This document shows positions 17,337-24,765 of a DNA stretch of 64,000 nucleotides, one piece after another. The DNA comes from Renibacterium sp043789415 (GTDB lineage Bacteria; Actinomycetota; Actinomycetes; Actinomycetales; Micrococcaceae). The stretch lies in assembly GCF_043789415.1 (NCBI RefSeq), contig NZ_JBDLLW010000001.1, positions 496,001 to 560,000 of the forward strand. Reading direction: 5' to 3'. The notes below the pieces were generated by a model. That model did no database searches. It was given only the letters and a program-made list of their open reading frames with translations, and was not told the origin of the DNA. Position 1 is the stretch's first letter. Each line of letters starts with the position of its first letter. Both the position numbers and the translations under genes were made by a program.

Positions 17337-18103
17337 GATATTCCCTCGACATTAGGCTGGGTTGAATTAGTTCGCTGCATTGAGCGGTTCTGACTGAAAA
17401 TCTCTGTGTCGCCGGTGTAGCGGTACAGCCGGGGCGGGCGGTGTTTACCGCCTTGCAGGTATTCCTCAGTGGCTTCGATATCCACTGTTGCCTTGAGCTG
17501 GCGGCGGAAGTTCGCCGGGTCGAGTTGTTTGCCCAAGACCGCTTCATAGACCTCTCGAACCTGAGCCAGGGTGAATTTCTCGCCCAGGAAGTGGTAAGCG
17601 ATGGAGCCGTACTCGATTTTGTTCCGCAGTCGCCAGAGCGCGTATTCCACGATCTCCCGATGGTCGAAAGCGAGTTCCGGAAGTTGCTCCGCGCGGAACC
17701 AGCTGACATTGGGATCGTCCTTGGCTAGAGCGGCTTCGGTGGCTTGCACGAGCGCCCAGTAGACGATGGAGACGACGCGCTGCGCGGAAATGCCCTGCGA
17801 CGTCGAACGCTGCAAGCCACCGAAAGCGTAGAGCTGTTCGAGAAAGCGGGGCTTGAGACCCGTTGTTTCGTAAAGATTGCGGCCTGCGGCCCCCTGCAGG
17901 GATTCCTCCCGGCTGAGCGGGCCTCCCGGCAGCGCCCATTGCCCTTTGAAGGGTTCCCGGATCCGGCGGACGAGGGGCAGCCACAGCGAGGGGCGGCCAG
18001 AGCTTTCGCTGGGGCGCAGCGCGAAGATCACCGTTGAAATCGCCAATGACGGCGGTGCAGCCAATCGTTCGGAGACATTGGCCCCGCTAGGGTAACCAGT
18101 CAC
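17333..18103 (-). CDS. nrtR: NrtR-type Nudix transcriptional regulator of NAD metabolism
   Basis: An N-terminal Nudix-like domain (PPSLAISTVIFALRP through GGPLSREESLQGAAGRNLYE) is joined to a C-terminal winged-helix domain (FTLAQVREVYEAVLGKQLDP and FRRQL). The Nudix box is degenerate: the usual REUXEE is replaced by GRNLYETTG, as in NrtR proteins that bind ADP-ribose or NAD derivatives rather than hydrolyse them. It heads the nadABC operon. I place the start at the GTG at 18103, which has GGAG 5 nt upstream. The frame is open to a TTG at 18187 that lies inside the operator, so the N-terminus is uncertain by up to 28 residues. Confidence 0.85.
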   Translation of the reverse strand: MTGYPSGANVSERLAAPPSLAISTVIFALRPSESSGRPSLWLPLVRRIREPFKGQWALPGGPLSREESLQGAAGRNLYETTGLKPRFLEQLYAFGGLQRSTSQGISAQRVVSIVYWALVQATEAALAKDDPNVSWFRAEQLPELAFDHREIVEYALWRLRNKIEYGSIAYHFLGEKFTLAQVREVYEAVLGKQLDPANFRRQLKATVDIEATEEYLQGGKHRPPRLYRYTGDTEIFSQNRSMQRTNSTQPNVEGIS

Positions 18104-18176
18104 CGTCACTCCGGTGTCCCGGAACACTGGCTGCTGGGTCTCGATGGTGTACTCCCTAGATAAGCGCCGCGAACTT

Positions 18177-18199
18177 GTTATGGTCAATTTGACTATAAC
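18177..18199. promoter_or_regulatory. NrtR operator (23-bp palindrome)
   Basis: Arms GTTATGGTCAA and TTGACTATAAC around a central T match at 10 of 11 positions. The site overlaps the expected transcription start of the nrtR-nadABC promoter. Family knowledge: NrtR operators are 21-23 bp palindromes upstream of NAD biosynthesis genes. Confidence 0.8.
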
Positions 18200-18201
18200 T
18201 A

Positions 18202-18229
18202 ATCATAGACCTCGATCATCCGATCTCAA
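18202..18229 (-). promoter_or_regulatory. Promoter of nrtR-nadABC-desulfurase operon
   Basis: On the minus strand TTGAGA (18229-18224), a 16-nt spacer and TATGAT (18207-18202). The expected start, near 18195, falls inside the NrtR palindrome, so bound repressor would block initiation. Confidence 0.65.
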
Positions 18230-18340
18230 AATCACCTGCTCGGCAGCCTGGTCAGCCAACAGGAAGACCACCGGTAAACTCTCTCCGGATACCACCCACT
18301 GCACCGAAGAACCCATCTCCACCGGGAGGAAAGCTGGACC

Positions 18341-19312
18341 ATGGATGACGCGCAAGATTCTCAACAGCTCGACTTGCAGTCCTATCGGTCGTTTTTCCTT
18401 GGCTCCAGGCCCCTCGCTATCGACGGCGAGCAACCCGAGCAGCATGTCCTCGCCGCAGCAGGCGTGCCCGTGACCATCAATCCGAATGGCACCTACCGGA
18501 CCGGCGGGATGTACGTCCAGGAGTTCCGGCAGCGCAAGCCTCGGTCCAAGGAACCCGTGCTCTTCATGCACGGGGGCTCGATGAGCGGCGCGGTCTGGGA
18601 GCACACCCCCGATGGACGGGACGGCTGGCTCCAACATTTCCTGCGAGCAGGTTTTCATTGCTACAACGCCGATGCGGTGGAACGAGGCCGCTCAGGCTGG
18701 AATCCACGAGATCCGCATTTCCAAGAACGGCCCATCCTGCGAACAGCCGAGGATGCTTTCCAGCAATTCCGGCTGGGCCTTCCAGTTGAAGACGCTCAAC
18801 CAGCCACTCTGGAGCAAGCAGCTTATCCCGGCCTGCGGTTTCCTCTGCACTATTTCCAGCGGTTCGCTGAGGGACTGGTGCCCCGCTGGACGGGCACCGA
18901 TGAGATCGTGCTATCCGCTTATCGCGAGTTGATCGAGCTGATCGGCCCAGTGACGCTGTGCGCTCATTCTCAGGGGGCGGCTTTTGCCTTCCAACTCGCC
19001 GAGCAACAGCCAGAACTGATCACGTCGATCATCGCTCTTGAACCCGCACAGGCCGGGCTCGGAGACGGCTCCGCAATGCGCAGCACCAAGGTGCTAGCCA
19101 TCTACGGAGACTACCTTGATCGTGACAATCGCTGGCCGATAATCCGTGGGAAAACCGACGCGTATTTCGCTCAGTCCGGTGACCACGGAGCCGAGGTGAC
19201 AATAGTCGATCTACCGCAGGCAGAGATCTTCGGCAATTCTCATTTGCTCTTGGTGGAGAACAACAATGCGGAGATCGCGCAGCTCGCCATCAATTGGCTT
19301 AACGAGAAGTAA
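18341..19312 (+). CDS. Alpha/beta hydrolase (esterase-like)
   Basis: A 323-residue alpha/beta-hydrolase. The oxyanion-hole strand is PVLFMHGGSMSG and the nucleophile elbow is CAHSQGAA (Ser in HSQG); a late acid and a His in NSHLLLVENN complete a plausible triad. No signal peptide is seen. GGGAGGAAAG precedes the ATG. It is divergent from nrtR across a 237-bp region with the NrtR operator about 140 bp upstream, so NrtR control of this gene is possible but unproven. The pattern resembles esterases annotated for aromatic or lactone substrates; I cannot name the substrate. Confidence 0.8.
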   Translation: MDDAQDSQQLDLQSYRSFFLGSRPLAIDGEQPEQHVLAAAGVPVTINPNGTYRTGGMYVQEFRQRKPRSKEPVLFMHGGSMSGAVWEHTPDGRDGWLQHFLRAGFHCYNADAVERGRSGWNPRDPHFQERPILRTAEDAFQQFRLGLPVEDAQPATLEQAAYPGLRFPLHYFQRFAEGLVPRWTGTDEIVLSAYRELIELIGPVTLCAHSQGAAFAFQLAEQQPELITSIIALEPAQAGLGDGSAMRSTKVLAIYGDYLDRDNRWPIIRGKTDAYFAQSGDHGAEVTIVDLPQAEIFGNSHLLLVENNNAEIAQLAINWLNEK

Positions 19313-19491
19313 TACGATGTGTTCGCCGGATGGCTGGACCCGGCCTGAAAAAGCAGTCTTCCGAGTCGGCATCCAGGTCATCCCCCTTCCTCCGCTTATC
19401 GTTGAAGAAGGACTCAGCCTTTCATCAGAAACCAAATCACCTGACAATATGATGGGTGTCTCAGCACCGTCCGAACCATCAAAGGCATTCC

Positions 19492-20880
19492 ATGGCTAAT
19501 CCAGTCCACGAGGACACCCGATCCCTCAGCAGGGGTCTGAAACCCCGGCAACTCATCATGATGGCCCTGGGCTCCTCCATCGGCACCGGACTCTTCATCG
19601 GCTCCGGCAAAGCCATCGGAGTGGCTGGCCCGGCTGTGCTGATCTCCTTCTTGATCGCCGGCACTATCTTGATTTTCGTGATGCGGATGCTCGGTGAGAT
19701 GGCCGCCGCCCACCCGAATAGCGGCGCTTTCTCCTACTACGCGGAAAAAGCGATGGGCCCGGTCGCCGGGGCCGCGGTCGGTTGGCTGTGGTGGATCCAG
19801 AACGTTGTGGTGGTGGCCGCCGAGGCAACCGGCGCCGCAGCTATTCTGAACAGCTTGTGGAATACCCTCCCGCAGTGGTTACTGACGCTGGTGTTCATGG
19901 TGATCTTCACCGTGATCAACCTGCTGGGAGTCAAGAAATTCGGTTCCCTAGAGTTTTGGTTTGCCATCCTCAAAGTCCTCGTCATCGTGGTTTTCCTGGT
20001 GGTCGGCGTGCTGTTGATCGTCGGAGTGATCCCGAGTAGCGGAGTCGGCTTCAGCAACCTCTTCGATCACGGTGGATTCCTGCCCACCGGCTGGGCCGGC
20101 GTGGCTTCAGGCTTGCTGATCGTGGTCTTCGCCTTCGGCGGCACCGAACTCGTCACCATCGCAGCCGCCGAGACCGAGAACGCCGAGCACAATGTCGGCC
20201 GGGCAATCCGTTCGGTGCTCTGGCGGATCCTGGTGTTCTATATCGGCTCGGTTTTCGTCATGGTGGTCATCCTGCCCTGGAACTCGGACGCCGTCACCAA
20301 CCCCTTCGCCTCGGTCCTGGCGGAAGCCCATCTTCCCTATGCCCAAGAAATCACCACCTTGATCATCGCCGTTGCGGTGCTCTCCGCGCTCAACGCCAAT
20401 CTTTACGGAGCCTCGCGGATGATCTTCTCCCTGAGTGAACGCGGACTGGCCCCCAGATTCCTCAGCTCAGTGACCGCTAAGCATGTACCAGCCGCTGCCG
20501 TGCTGGCTTCGGTGCTCTTCGGCTTCGTGGCGGTAATCCTCAATTTCATCGACCCCGAGCATGTGCTGAGCGTCTTGCTGCAATTACTGGGATCAACGGC
20601 CCTGATGATGTGGCTGGCCACCATCGTCTCGCAGATCATCCTGCGACGCCGGGCGGACGCCGCGGGTGAAAAGCTATCGGTACGGATGTGGGGATTCCCT
20701 TATCTTTCATGGTTCACCATGCTGCTGATCGTGCTGGTGATGCTGCTAGGATTCCTGGATACCAATGTGCGAATCCAATTGCTGAGCACCTTCGCATTGA
20801 CCGCGATAATCGCCCTGGCGAGCTGGCTAGCGCTGCGTGGCAAGAAGTCCCAGGCTGAAACTTTGATCAGCAAAAACTAG
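19492..20880 (+). CDS. Amino acid permease (APC superfamily, AAT family)
   Basis: A 462-residue membrane protein with about 12 hydrophobic segments. Family motifs are present: ALGSSIGTGLFIGSG in segment 1, GEMAAAHPNSGAFSYYAEKAMG in segment 2-3 and FAFGGTELVTIAAAETENAE in segment 6. This fits proton-coupled uptake of an amino acid (GABA, aromatic or proline-type members cannot be separated by eye). The ATG at 19492 has AAAGG 6 nt upstream; the open frame upstream to 19456 is not conserved-looking. A TATGAT hexamer (19448-19453) may be the -10. Confidence 0.88.
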   Translation: MANPVHEDTRSLSRGLKPRQLIMMALGSSIGTGLFIGSGKAIGVAGPAVLISFLIAGTILIFVMRMLGEMAAAHPNSGAFSYYAEKAMGPVAGAAVGWLWWIQNVVVVAAEATGAAAILNSLWNTLPQWLLTLVFMVIFTVINLLGVKKFGSLEFWFAILKVLVIVVFLVVGVLLIVGVIPSSGVGFSNLFDHGGFLPTGWAGVASGLLIVVFAFGGTELVTIAAAETENAEHNVGRAIRSVLWRILVFYIGSVFVMVVILPWNSDAVTNPFASVLAEAHLPYAQEITTLIIAVAVLSALNANLYGASRMIFSLSERGLAPRFLSSVTAKHVPAAAVLASVLFGFVAVILNFIDPEHVLSVLLQLLGSTALMMWLATIVSQIILRRRADAAGEKLSVRMWGFPYLSWFTMLLIVLVMLLGFLDTNVRIQLLSTFALTAIIALASWLALRGKKSQAETLISKN

Positions 20881-20949
20881 TCAAACTGCCTATTAAAAGA
20901 ACGAATTTATAAGCAATTTTTTCCGTACTGCCGGTTTCTACTGCTCTTG

Positions 20950-20978
20950 TTGCACAGCGATCATGTTCTGAATAGGCT
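20950..20978 (+). promoter_or_regulatory. Leaderless promoter of the 2-oxoacid dehydrogenase operon
   Basis: TTGCAC (20950-20955), 17-nt spacer, TAGGCT (20973-20978), then seven bases to the ATG at 20986. No Shine-Dalgarno at a usual distance. Confidence 0.6.
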
Positions 20979-20985
20979 CAAGCCC

Positions 20986-22068
20986 ATGACCCAAGCCCGT
21001 AATGAACGCCTCAGTACGGCGTCCACCCTCCCGGTTCCCGAAGCGGAACTGGACAGCACACAGCGGCGAGAACTCTACCGGCTGCTGGAAACTGTGCGCT
21101 ACCTGGATGTCTCCGCGATCGCTTGGCAGCGCCAGGGCATCCTGCCGGGCTATGCTCCGGAACGCGGCCAAGAAGCCGCACAGGTAGGCAGCGCCTACGC
21201 CATGGATCGCGAGCGGGACTTCATCTTCCCCACCTATCGAGAGCTCGGCGTCGCCCGGGCCTGGGGCGTGGACATGGTGGCTTATCTGGCCACCCATAAG
21301 GCCAGCTGGCACGGCGGGCTTTACGATCCGGTGGCCAGCCGCTTCGCGCCCATCCAGGCGGTGGTGGCCGGTTCGGTGCTGCACGCGGTGGGCTGGGCTC
21401 ATGGCCAAACGCTGAGCGCTGATCCAAGCGGGCAGACCGGCGTCGCGATCAGCTACTTCGGGGACGGCGCTTCCTCCCAGGGAGACGTACATGAAGCGAT
21501 GAACTTCGCCGGGATCTTCAAAGCTCCGGTGATCTTCTTCGTGCAGAACAATGGCTGGGCCATCTCGGTGCCCACCGAAAGGCAGGTGGCCGGCGGATCA
21601 GTGGCTGGCCGCGCTGCTGGGTACGGAATTCCTGCGGTTCAGATCGACGGCAACGACGTCGAAGCCGTCTATGCCGCGACCAAAGCCGCCCGCGCCCATG
21701 CCGCAGCGGGGCGCGGCCCGGTGCTCATCGAGGCGATGACCTACCGCCGTGGACCGCACTCAACGAGTGATGATCCAGGCCGCTATCGCAGTCTGGAAGA
21801 AGAACGCCAGGAGGGCGGTCCAGACCCGGTAGACCGTTATGCGCAAAAGCTTCGCGAGTCCGGAATAGCTGATGAGGCCTTCTTCACCACGGCATGTGAA
21901 GCGGCTAAGGCAGAAGAAGAGCAGCTCAGAGCCGGAGTGATCGCCCTGGGGCCGCGTCCGGGCCGGGAGATGTTCGATTTCGTCTATGCCGAGGCGGAGA
22001 GCGAAGTGCAAGCTCAAGCGGCCGCTTGGCGTCAGGAAACCGCTTACCAGGAGAACCAAGATGCCTGA
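20986..22068 (+). CDS. Branched-chain-type 2-oxoacid dehydrogenase E1 alpha subunit
   Basis: A 360-residue TPP-dependent E1 alpha. The TPP motif runs from YFGDGASSQGDVHEAMNFAG to VQNNGWAIS, and the phosphorylation-loop region reads YRRGPHSTSDDPGRYR, typical of branched-chain (BkdA1) rather than pyruvate E1. It decarboxylates a 2-oxoacid together with E1 beta and passes the acyl group to a lipoyl domain. The ATG at 20986 is preferred over a TTG at 20947 because a leaderless-type promoter ends 7 nt before it. Its stop overlaps E1 beta by 8 nt. Substrate range (branched-chain oxoacids or acetoin-like) is open. Confidence 0.88.
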   Translation: MTQARNERLSTASTLPVPEAELDSTQRRELYRLLETVRYLDVSAIAWQRQGILPGYAPERGQEAAQVGSAYAMDRERDFIFPTYRELGVARAWGVDMVAYLATHKASWHGGLYDPVASRFAPIQAVVAGSVLHAVGWAHGQTLSADPSGQTGVAISYFGDGASSQGDVHEAMNFAGIFKAPVIFFVQNNGWAISVPTERQVAGGSVAGRAAGYGIPAVQIDGNDVEAVYAATKAARAHAAAGRGPVLIEAMTYRRGPHSTSDDPGRYRSLEEERQEGGPDPVDRYAQKLRESGIADEAFFTTACEAAKAEEEQLRAGVIALGPRPGREMFDFVYAEAESEVQAQAAAWRQETAYQENQDA

Positions 22069-23050
22069 GACCATCTCGATGCAGAAGGCCATCAACCAGG
22101 CTCTCGCAGATTCCCTGCGCGCGGACCCCAAGGTTCTCGTGCTAGGTGAGGACGTCGGCACCCTGGGTGGCGTCTTCCGGGTCACCGACGGACTGCAAAA
22201 GGAGTTTGGCTCAGCTCGCGTCTTCGACACCCCGCTGGCCGAGTCGGGCATTCTGGGCATGAGCGTGGGGCTCGCGCTCGCCGGTTATCACCCGATCCCC
22301 GAAGTGCAGTTCGACGGTTTCGCCTACCCCGCGGTGAATCAGATCATCAGTCAGATCGGCCGGATGAACTACCGCAGCCGGGGCACTATGCCGATGCCGA
22401 TCACCTTACGGATGCCGAGTTTCGGCGGTTTGCGCGCTCCCGAGATGCACACCGAGAGCCTGGAGGCCATGCTGGCCCACGTGCCCGGGCTCAAAGTAGT
22501 CTCTCCCGCGGATCCTCAGCAGGGCTACCATCTCTTAAGGCTGGCTGCTCAGCTGCCCGACCCGGTGATGTTCCTGGAGCCTAAGCCGCGCTACTGGCAG
22601 AAGGCCGAGGTCGACGTCGCCAGTCCCGGCGAGCTGCGCGGTGCGAGAGTTGCCCGGGAGGGCAAACACGTCACGCTGATCGCTTACGGTGCCATGGTGG
22701 CCCGCTGCTTGCAGGTGGCCGAGCTCGCCGCCGAGGACGGGATCGAGGTCGAGGTGGTGGATCTGCGCTGGCTCAAGCCGATCGACACCGCGACGCTGGC
22801 GGCTTCGGTGGCGAAGACCCGCCGTGCCGTGGTGGTGCATGAGGCCCCGCTGACCGCAGGTCTGGGCGGGGAAATCGCGGCCCGGGTGAGCGCCGCCTGC
22901 TTCGATACCCTCAAGGCACCGGTTGAACGGGTCACCGGCTTCGACGTACCGTATCCCTCAGGAGACCTGGAGGACGAGTACATTCCCAATCTGGACCGGA
23001 TCCTGTTCGGTATCCAGCGAGTATTGACCTACAAAAAGCTTGGAGCATAG
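22061..23050 (+). CDS. 2-oxoacid dehydrogenase E1 beta subunit
   Basis: A 329-residue transketolase-like E1 beta. Conserved stretches are VLGEDVGTLGGVFRVTDGLQ, FDTPLAESGILGMSVGLALAG, GLRAPEMHTESLEAMLAHVPGL and a C-terminal ATAAS-like VVVHEAPLTAGLGGEIAARV. It pairs with E1 alpha in the alpha2beta2 heterotetramer. CAGGAG lies 7 nt before the ATG, inside the end of E1 alpha. The lipoyl-domain gene follows after 2 bp. Confidence 0.92.
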   Translation: MPETISMQKAINQALADSLRADPKVLVLGEDVGTLGGVFRVTDGLQKEFGSARVFDTPLAESGILGMSVGLALAGYHPIPEVQFDGFAYPAVNQIISQIGRMNYRSRGTMPMPITLRMPSFGGLRAPEMHTESLEAMLAHVPGLKVVSPADPQQGYHLLRLAAQLPDPVMFLEPKPRYWQKAEVDVASPGELRGARVAREGKHVTLIAYGAMVARCLQVAELAAEDGIEVEVVDLRWLKPIDTATLAASVAKTRRAVVVHEAPLTAGLGGEIAARVSAACFDTLKAPVERVTGFDVPYPSGDLEDEYIPNLDRILFGIQRVLTYKKLGA

Positions 23051-23052
23051 AG

Positions 23053-23382
23053 ATGGCTGAGATTTCCTTTCCCCTTCCGGATCTCGGTGAAGGCCTGATT
23101 GAGGCGACCGTGCTGGAATGGCTGGTGGCCGAGGGCGACCAGATCGAACGGAACACACCTCTCGTCGAGGTGGAGACCAGTAAATCGTCGGTCGAGCTGC
23201 CCTCGCCGCAAGCCGGGAAAGTGGTCAAGACCTTCGGCGAACCCGGCGAGACGATCAATGTCGGCGAGCCGCTGATCATCTTCGAGGTACCTGATGACAC
23301 CGCCGGTATCGTGGGCACCGTGCCCCGCGAGGAAGCCCCGCAGCGACGAGTCAAGCTCTCGCTCAGCCTGGACGAGGATTAG
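23053..23382 (+). CDS. Stand-alone lipoyl-domain protein (truncated E2)
   Basis: Only 109 residues. It is a complete lipoyl domain: LPDLGEGLIEATVLEWLVAEGD, then the lipoylation site Lys44 in VETSKSSVELPSP, then the second beta-half GETINVGEPLIIFEV, and a short charged tail. The peripheral-subunit-binding domain and the acyltransferase domain (with its HXXXD-type active site) of normal E2 proteins are missing. The stop is followed after 3 bp by an intact hydrolase gene, so this is not a simple frameshift. It should act as a swinging-arm carrier for E1. Confidence 0.88.
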   Translation: MAEISFPLPDLGEGLIEATVLEWLVAEGDQIERNTPLVEVETSKSSVELPSPQAGKVVKTFGEPGETINVGEPLIIFEVPDDTAGIVGTVPREEAPQRRVKLSLSLDED

Positions 23383-23385
23383 GCC

Positions 23386-24183
23386 GTGGCCCATTCCGTG
23401 GAGGGACGCTCCTCGACTCTGAGCAGCTACCTCTTCGGCCCGAGCACGGGTCGTCCGGTGCTGCTGATCCATGGTTTTGCCTCCTCCACCGAGCTCAATT
23501 GGGCGCAGACCGGTTGGCTGACCGCGCTGGAGGCAGCGGGCCGCCGAGTGATCTCGGTCGATTTGCCGGGGCACGGCGGCAGCGCGGCACCGGAAGCACT
23601 GGATGAATACACGCCGAGCAGGATCCGCGCGGAGATCCTGCAATTGCTCTCCGATCTCGGCACCAAGCCGCTGGACCCGGCCGAACCTGCTTCAGGGGTG
23701 GATATCATCGGCTACTCACTCGGCTCTCGGCTGGCTTGGGAATTCGGAGCGGCTCAGCCGGAATTGGTGCACCGTCTGGTGCTCGGCGGGCCCGCTGCGA
23801 TCGATCCGCTGGCCGATTTCGATCTGCTGGCCGCTGAACGATTCGTCAGCTCGGGAGAACCCATCGTCGACCCTGTGACAGCCGATCTGATGAACCTGGC
23901 CATGCTGGTACCGCGCAATAATATGTTCGCCCTGCTGAGCCTGGTCAGGGCGATCAAAACCGAGCCCTTCGACGCCACGGAAGCGATTCCCCGGAGGCCG
24001 GTGCTGCTGGTGGCTGGTGAGCGCGACGAACTGGCGGAGACCATGCCGCGGCTTGCGGAGTTGATCGCCAGCCACGGCGCGGAAGAACCCGCTGAGCAAC
24101 TGTTGTTACCAGCACGGAGCCATGCGAATGCGGTGACTTCTCGGGCTTTCAAAGAAGCTGCCCTGCGATTCCTGAGCGACTAA
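23386..24183 (+). CDS. Alpha/beta hydrolase of the 2-oxoacid dehydrogenase operon
   Basis: A 265-residue alpha/beta hydrolase with oxyanion strand LLIHGFASS, nucleophile Ser111 in IGYSLGS, Asp214 in AGERDEL and His246 in ARSHANAV. It starts with GTG 3 bp after the lipoyl gene. In the acetoin dehydrogenase E2 proteins of Pseudomonas and Ralstonia (AcoC), a lipoyl domain is fused to just such a hydrolase-fold domain; here the two parts are separate genes in the same order. It probably acts on the acyl-lipoyl protein, either moving the acyl group to CoA or hydrolysing it. Confidence 0.85.
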   Translation: MAHSVEGRSSTLSSYLFGPSTGRPVLLIHGFASSTELNWAQTGWLTALEAAGRRVISVDLPGHGGSAAPEALDEYTPSRIRAEILQLLSDLGTKPLDPAEPASGVDIIGYSLGSRLAWEFGAAQPELVHRLVLGGPAAIDPLADFDLLAAERFVSSGEPIVDPVTADLMNLAMLVPRNNMFALLSLVRAIKTEPFDATEAIPRRPVLLVAGERDELAETMPRLAELIASHGAEEPAEQLLLPARSHANAVTSRAFKEAALRFLSD

Positions 24184-24191
24184 CGGTTCTT

Positions 24192-24223
24192 CAGCGATCC
24201 GGTGCCCCGGCCCGGGATCGCTG
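24192..24223. terminator. Hairpin between convergent genes, likely bidirectional terminator
   Basis: CAGCGATCC (24192-24200) pairs with GGATCGCTG (24215-24223), a 9-bp stem around a GC-rich loop. It lies between the stops of the hydrolase (+) and the lipoprotein (-). There is no long T-run. Confidence 0.55.
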
Positions 24224-24234
24224 GGCGAGCACTC

Positions 24235-24765
24235 TCAATCAGCGGATTTGAGCTTTTGGGCCAGATGCAAACCGCTCAGATAGCTCAACGTGGTCTTGCT
24301 GCCACTGCTGAGTTCGTAACGCGCTCCAAGAGCATCGCTTCCCGTGACCTCGATATGACTTTCATTGCTCTGCATGGTCTGCGGGGCGGCAAAACCGTAG
24401 TCGGCTCCGACCTTCGAGAGGATCTGCAACGCCTTATCCCGATCAGCGCCCTGCAAGGGCAGCTCGGCGACCCAGGCGGCACTTGAATAGTTCACCGCCT
24501 GACCAGGAGCGCCCGGGACGGCGACGTCGATCGAAGTGCCCTGCTGGAATTCCGTCCACTGCACACCGTCGAAGGCTGCCGAGAGCTCGGTCTTCATCCG
24601 TTCGAGCATCGAATCGTATTTATCGACGACGGCCTGCAGACTCGGCCGGGAATTGAAATCTATGGAGGACATGCTTTCAGCCTTTCCGGAACAACCACTG
24701 AGCACTACGGCACTGATGACGGCGAGTGCTATCGCCAGAACGAGGGAACTGATTCTTCGGATCAA
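24235..24765 (-). CDS. Small lipoprotein next to DUF1023 hydrolase
   Basis: A 176-residue secreted lipoprotein: MIRRISSLVLAIALAVISAV is followed by lipobox LSGC with Cys25. The mature part has no motif I recognise; it resembles the small actinobacterial lipoproteins found beside WXG/DUF1023 genes. The start is a TTG at 24765 whose last bases form the stop of the upstream gene (TTGA overlap), so the two are translationally coupled and probably work together at the cell surface. Confidence 0.7.
   Translation of the reverse strand: MIRRISSLVLAIALAVISAVVLSGCSGKAESMSSIDFNSRPSLQAVVDKYDSMLERMKTELSAAFDGVQWTEFQQGTSIDVAVPGAPGQAVNYSSAAWVAELPLQGADRDKALQILSKVGADYGFAAPQTMQSNESHIEVTGSDALGARYELSSGSKTTLSYLSGLHLAQKLKSAD

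Noticed and set aside
23053..23382. Lipoyl gene as a frameshifted full-length E2
   Set aside because: The downstream sequence encodes a complete alpha/beta hydrolase with Ser, Asp and His in place, not an acyltransferase domain in another frame.
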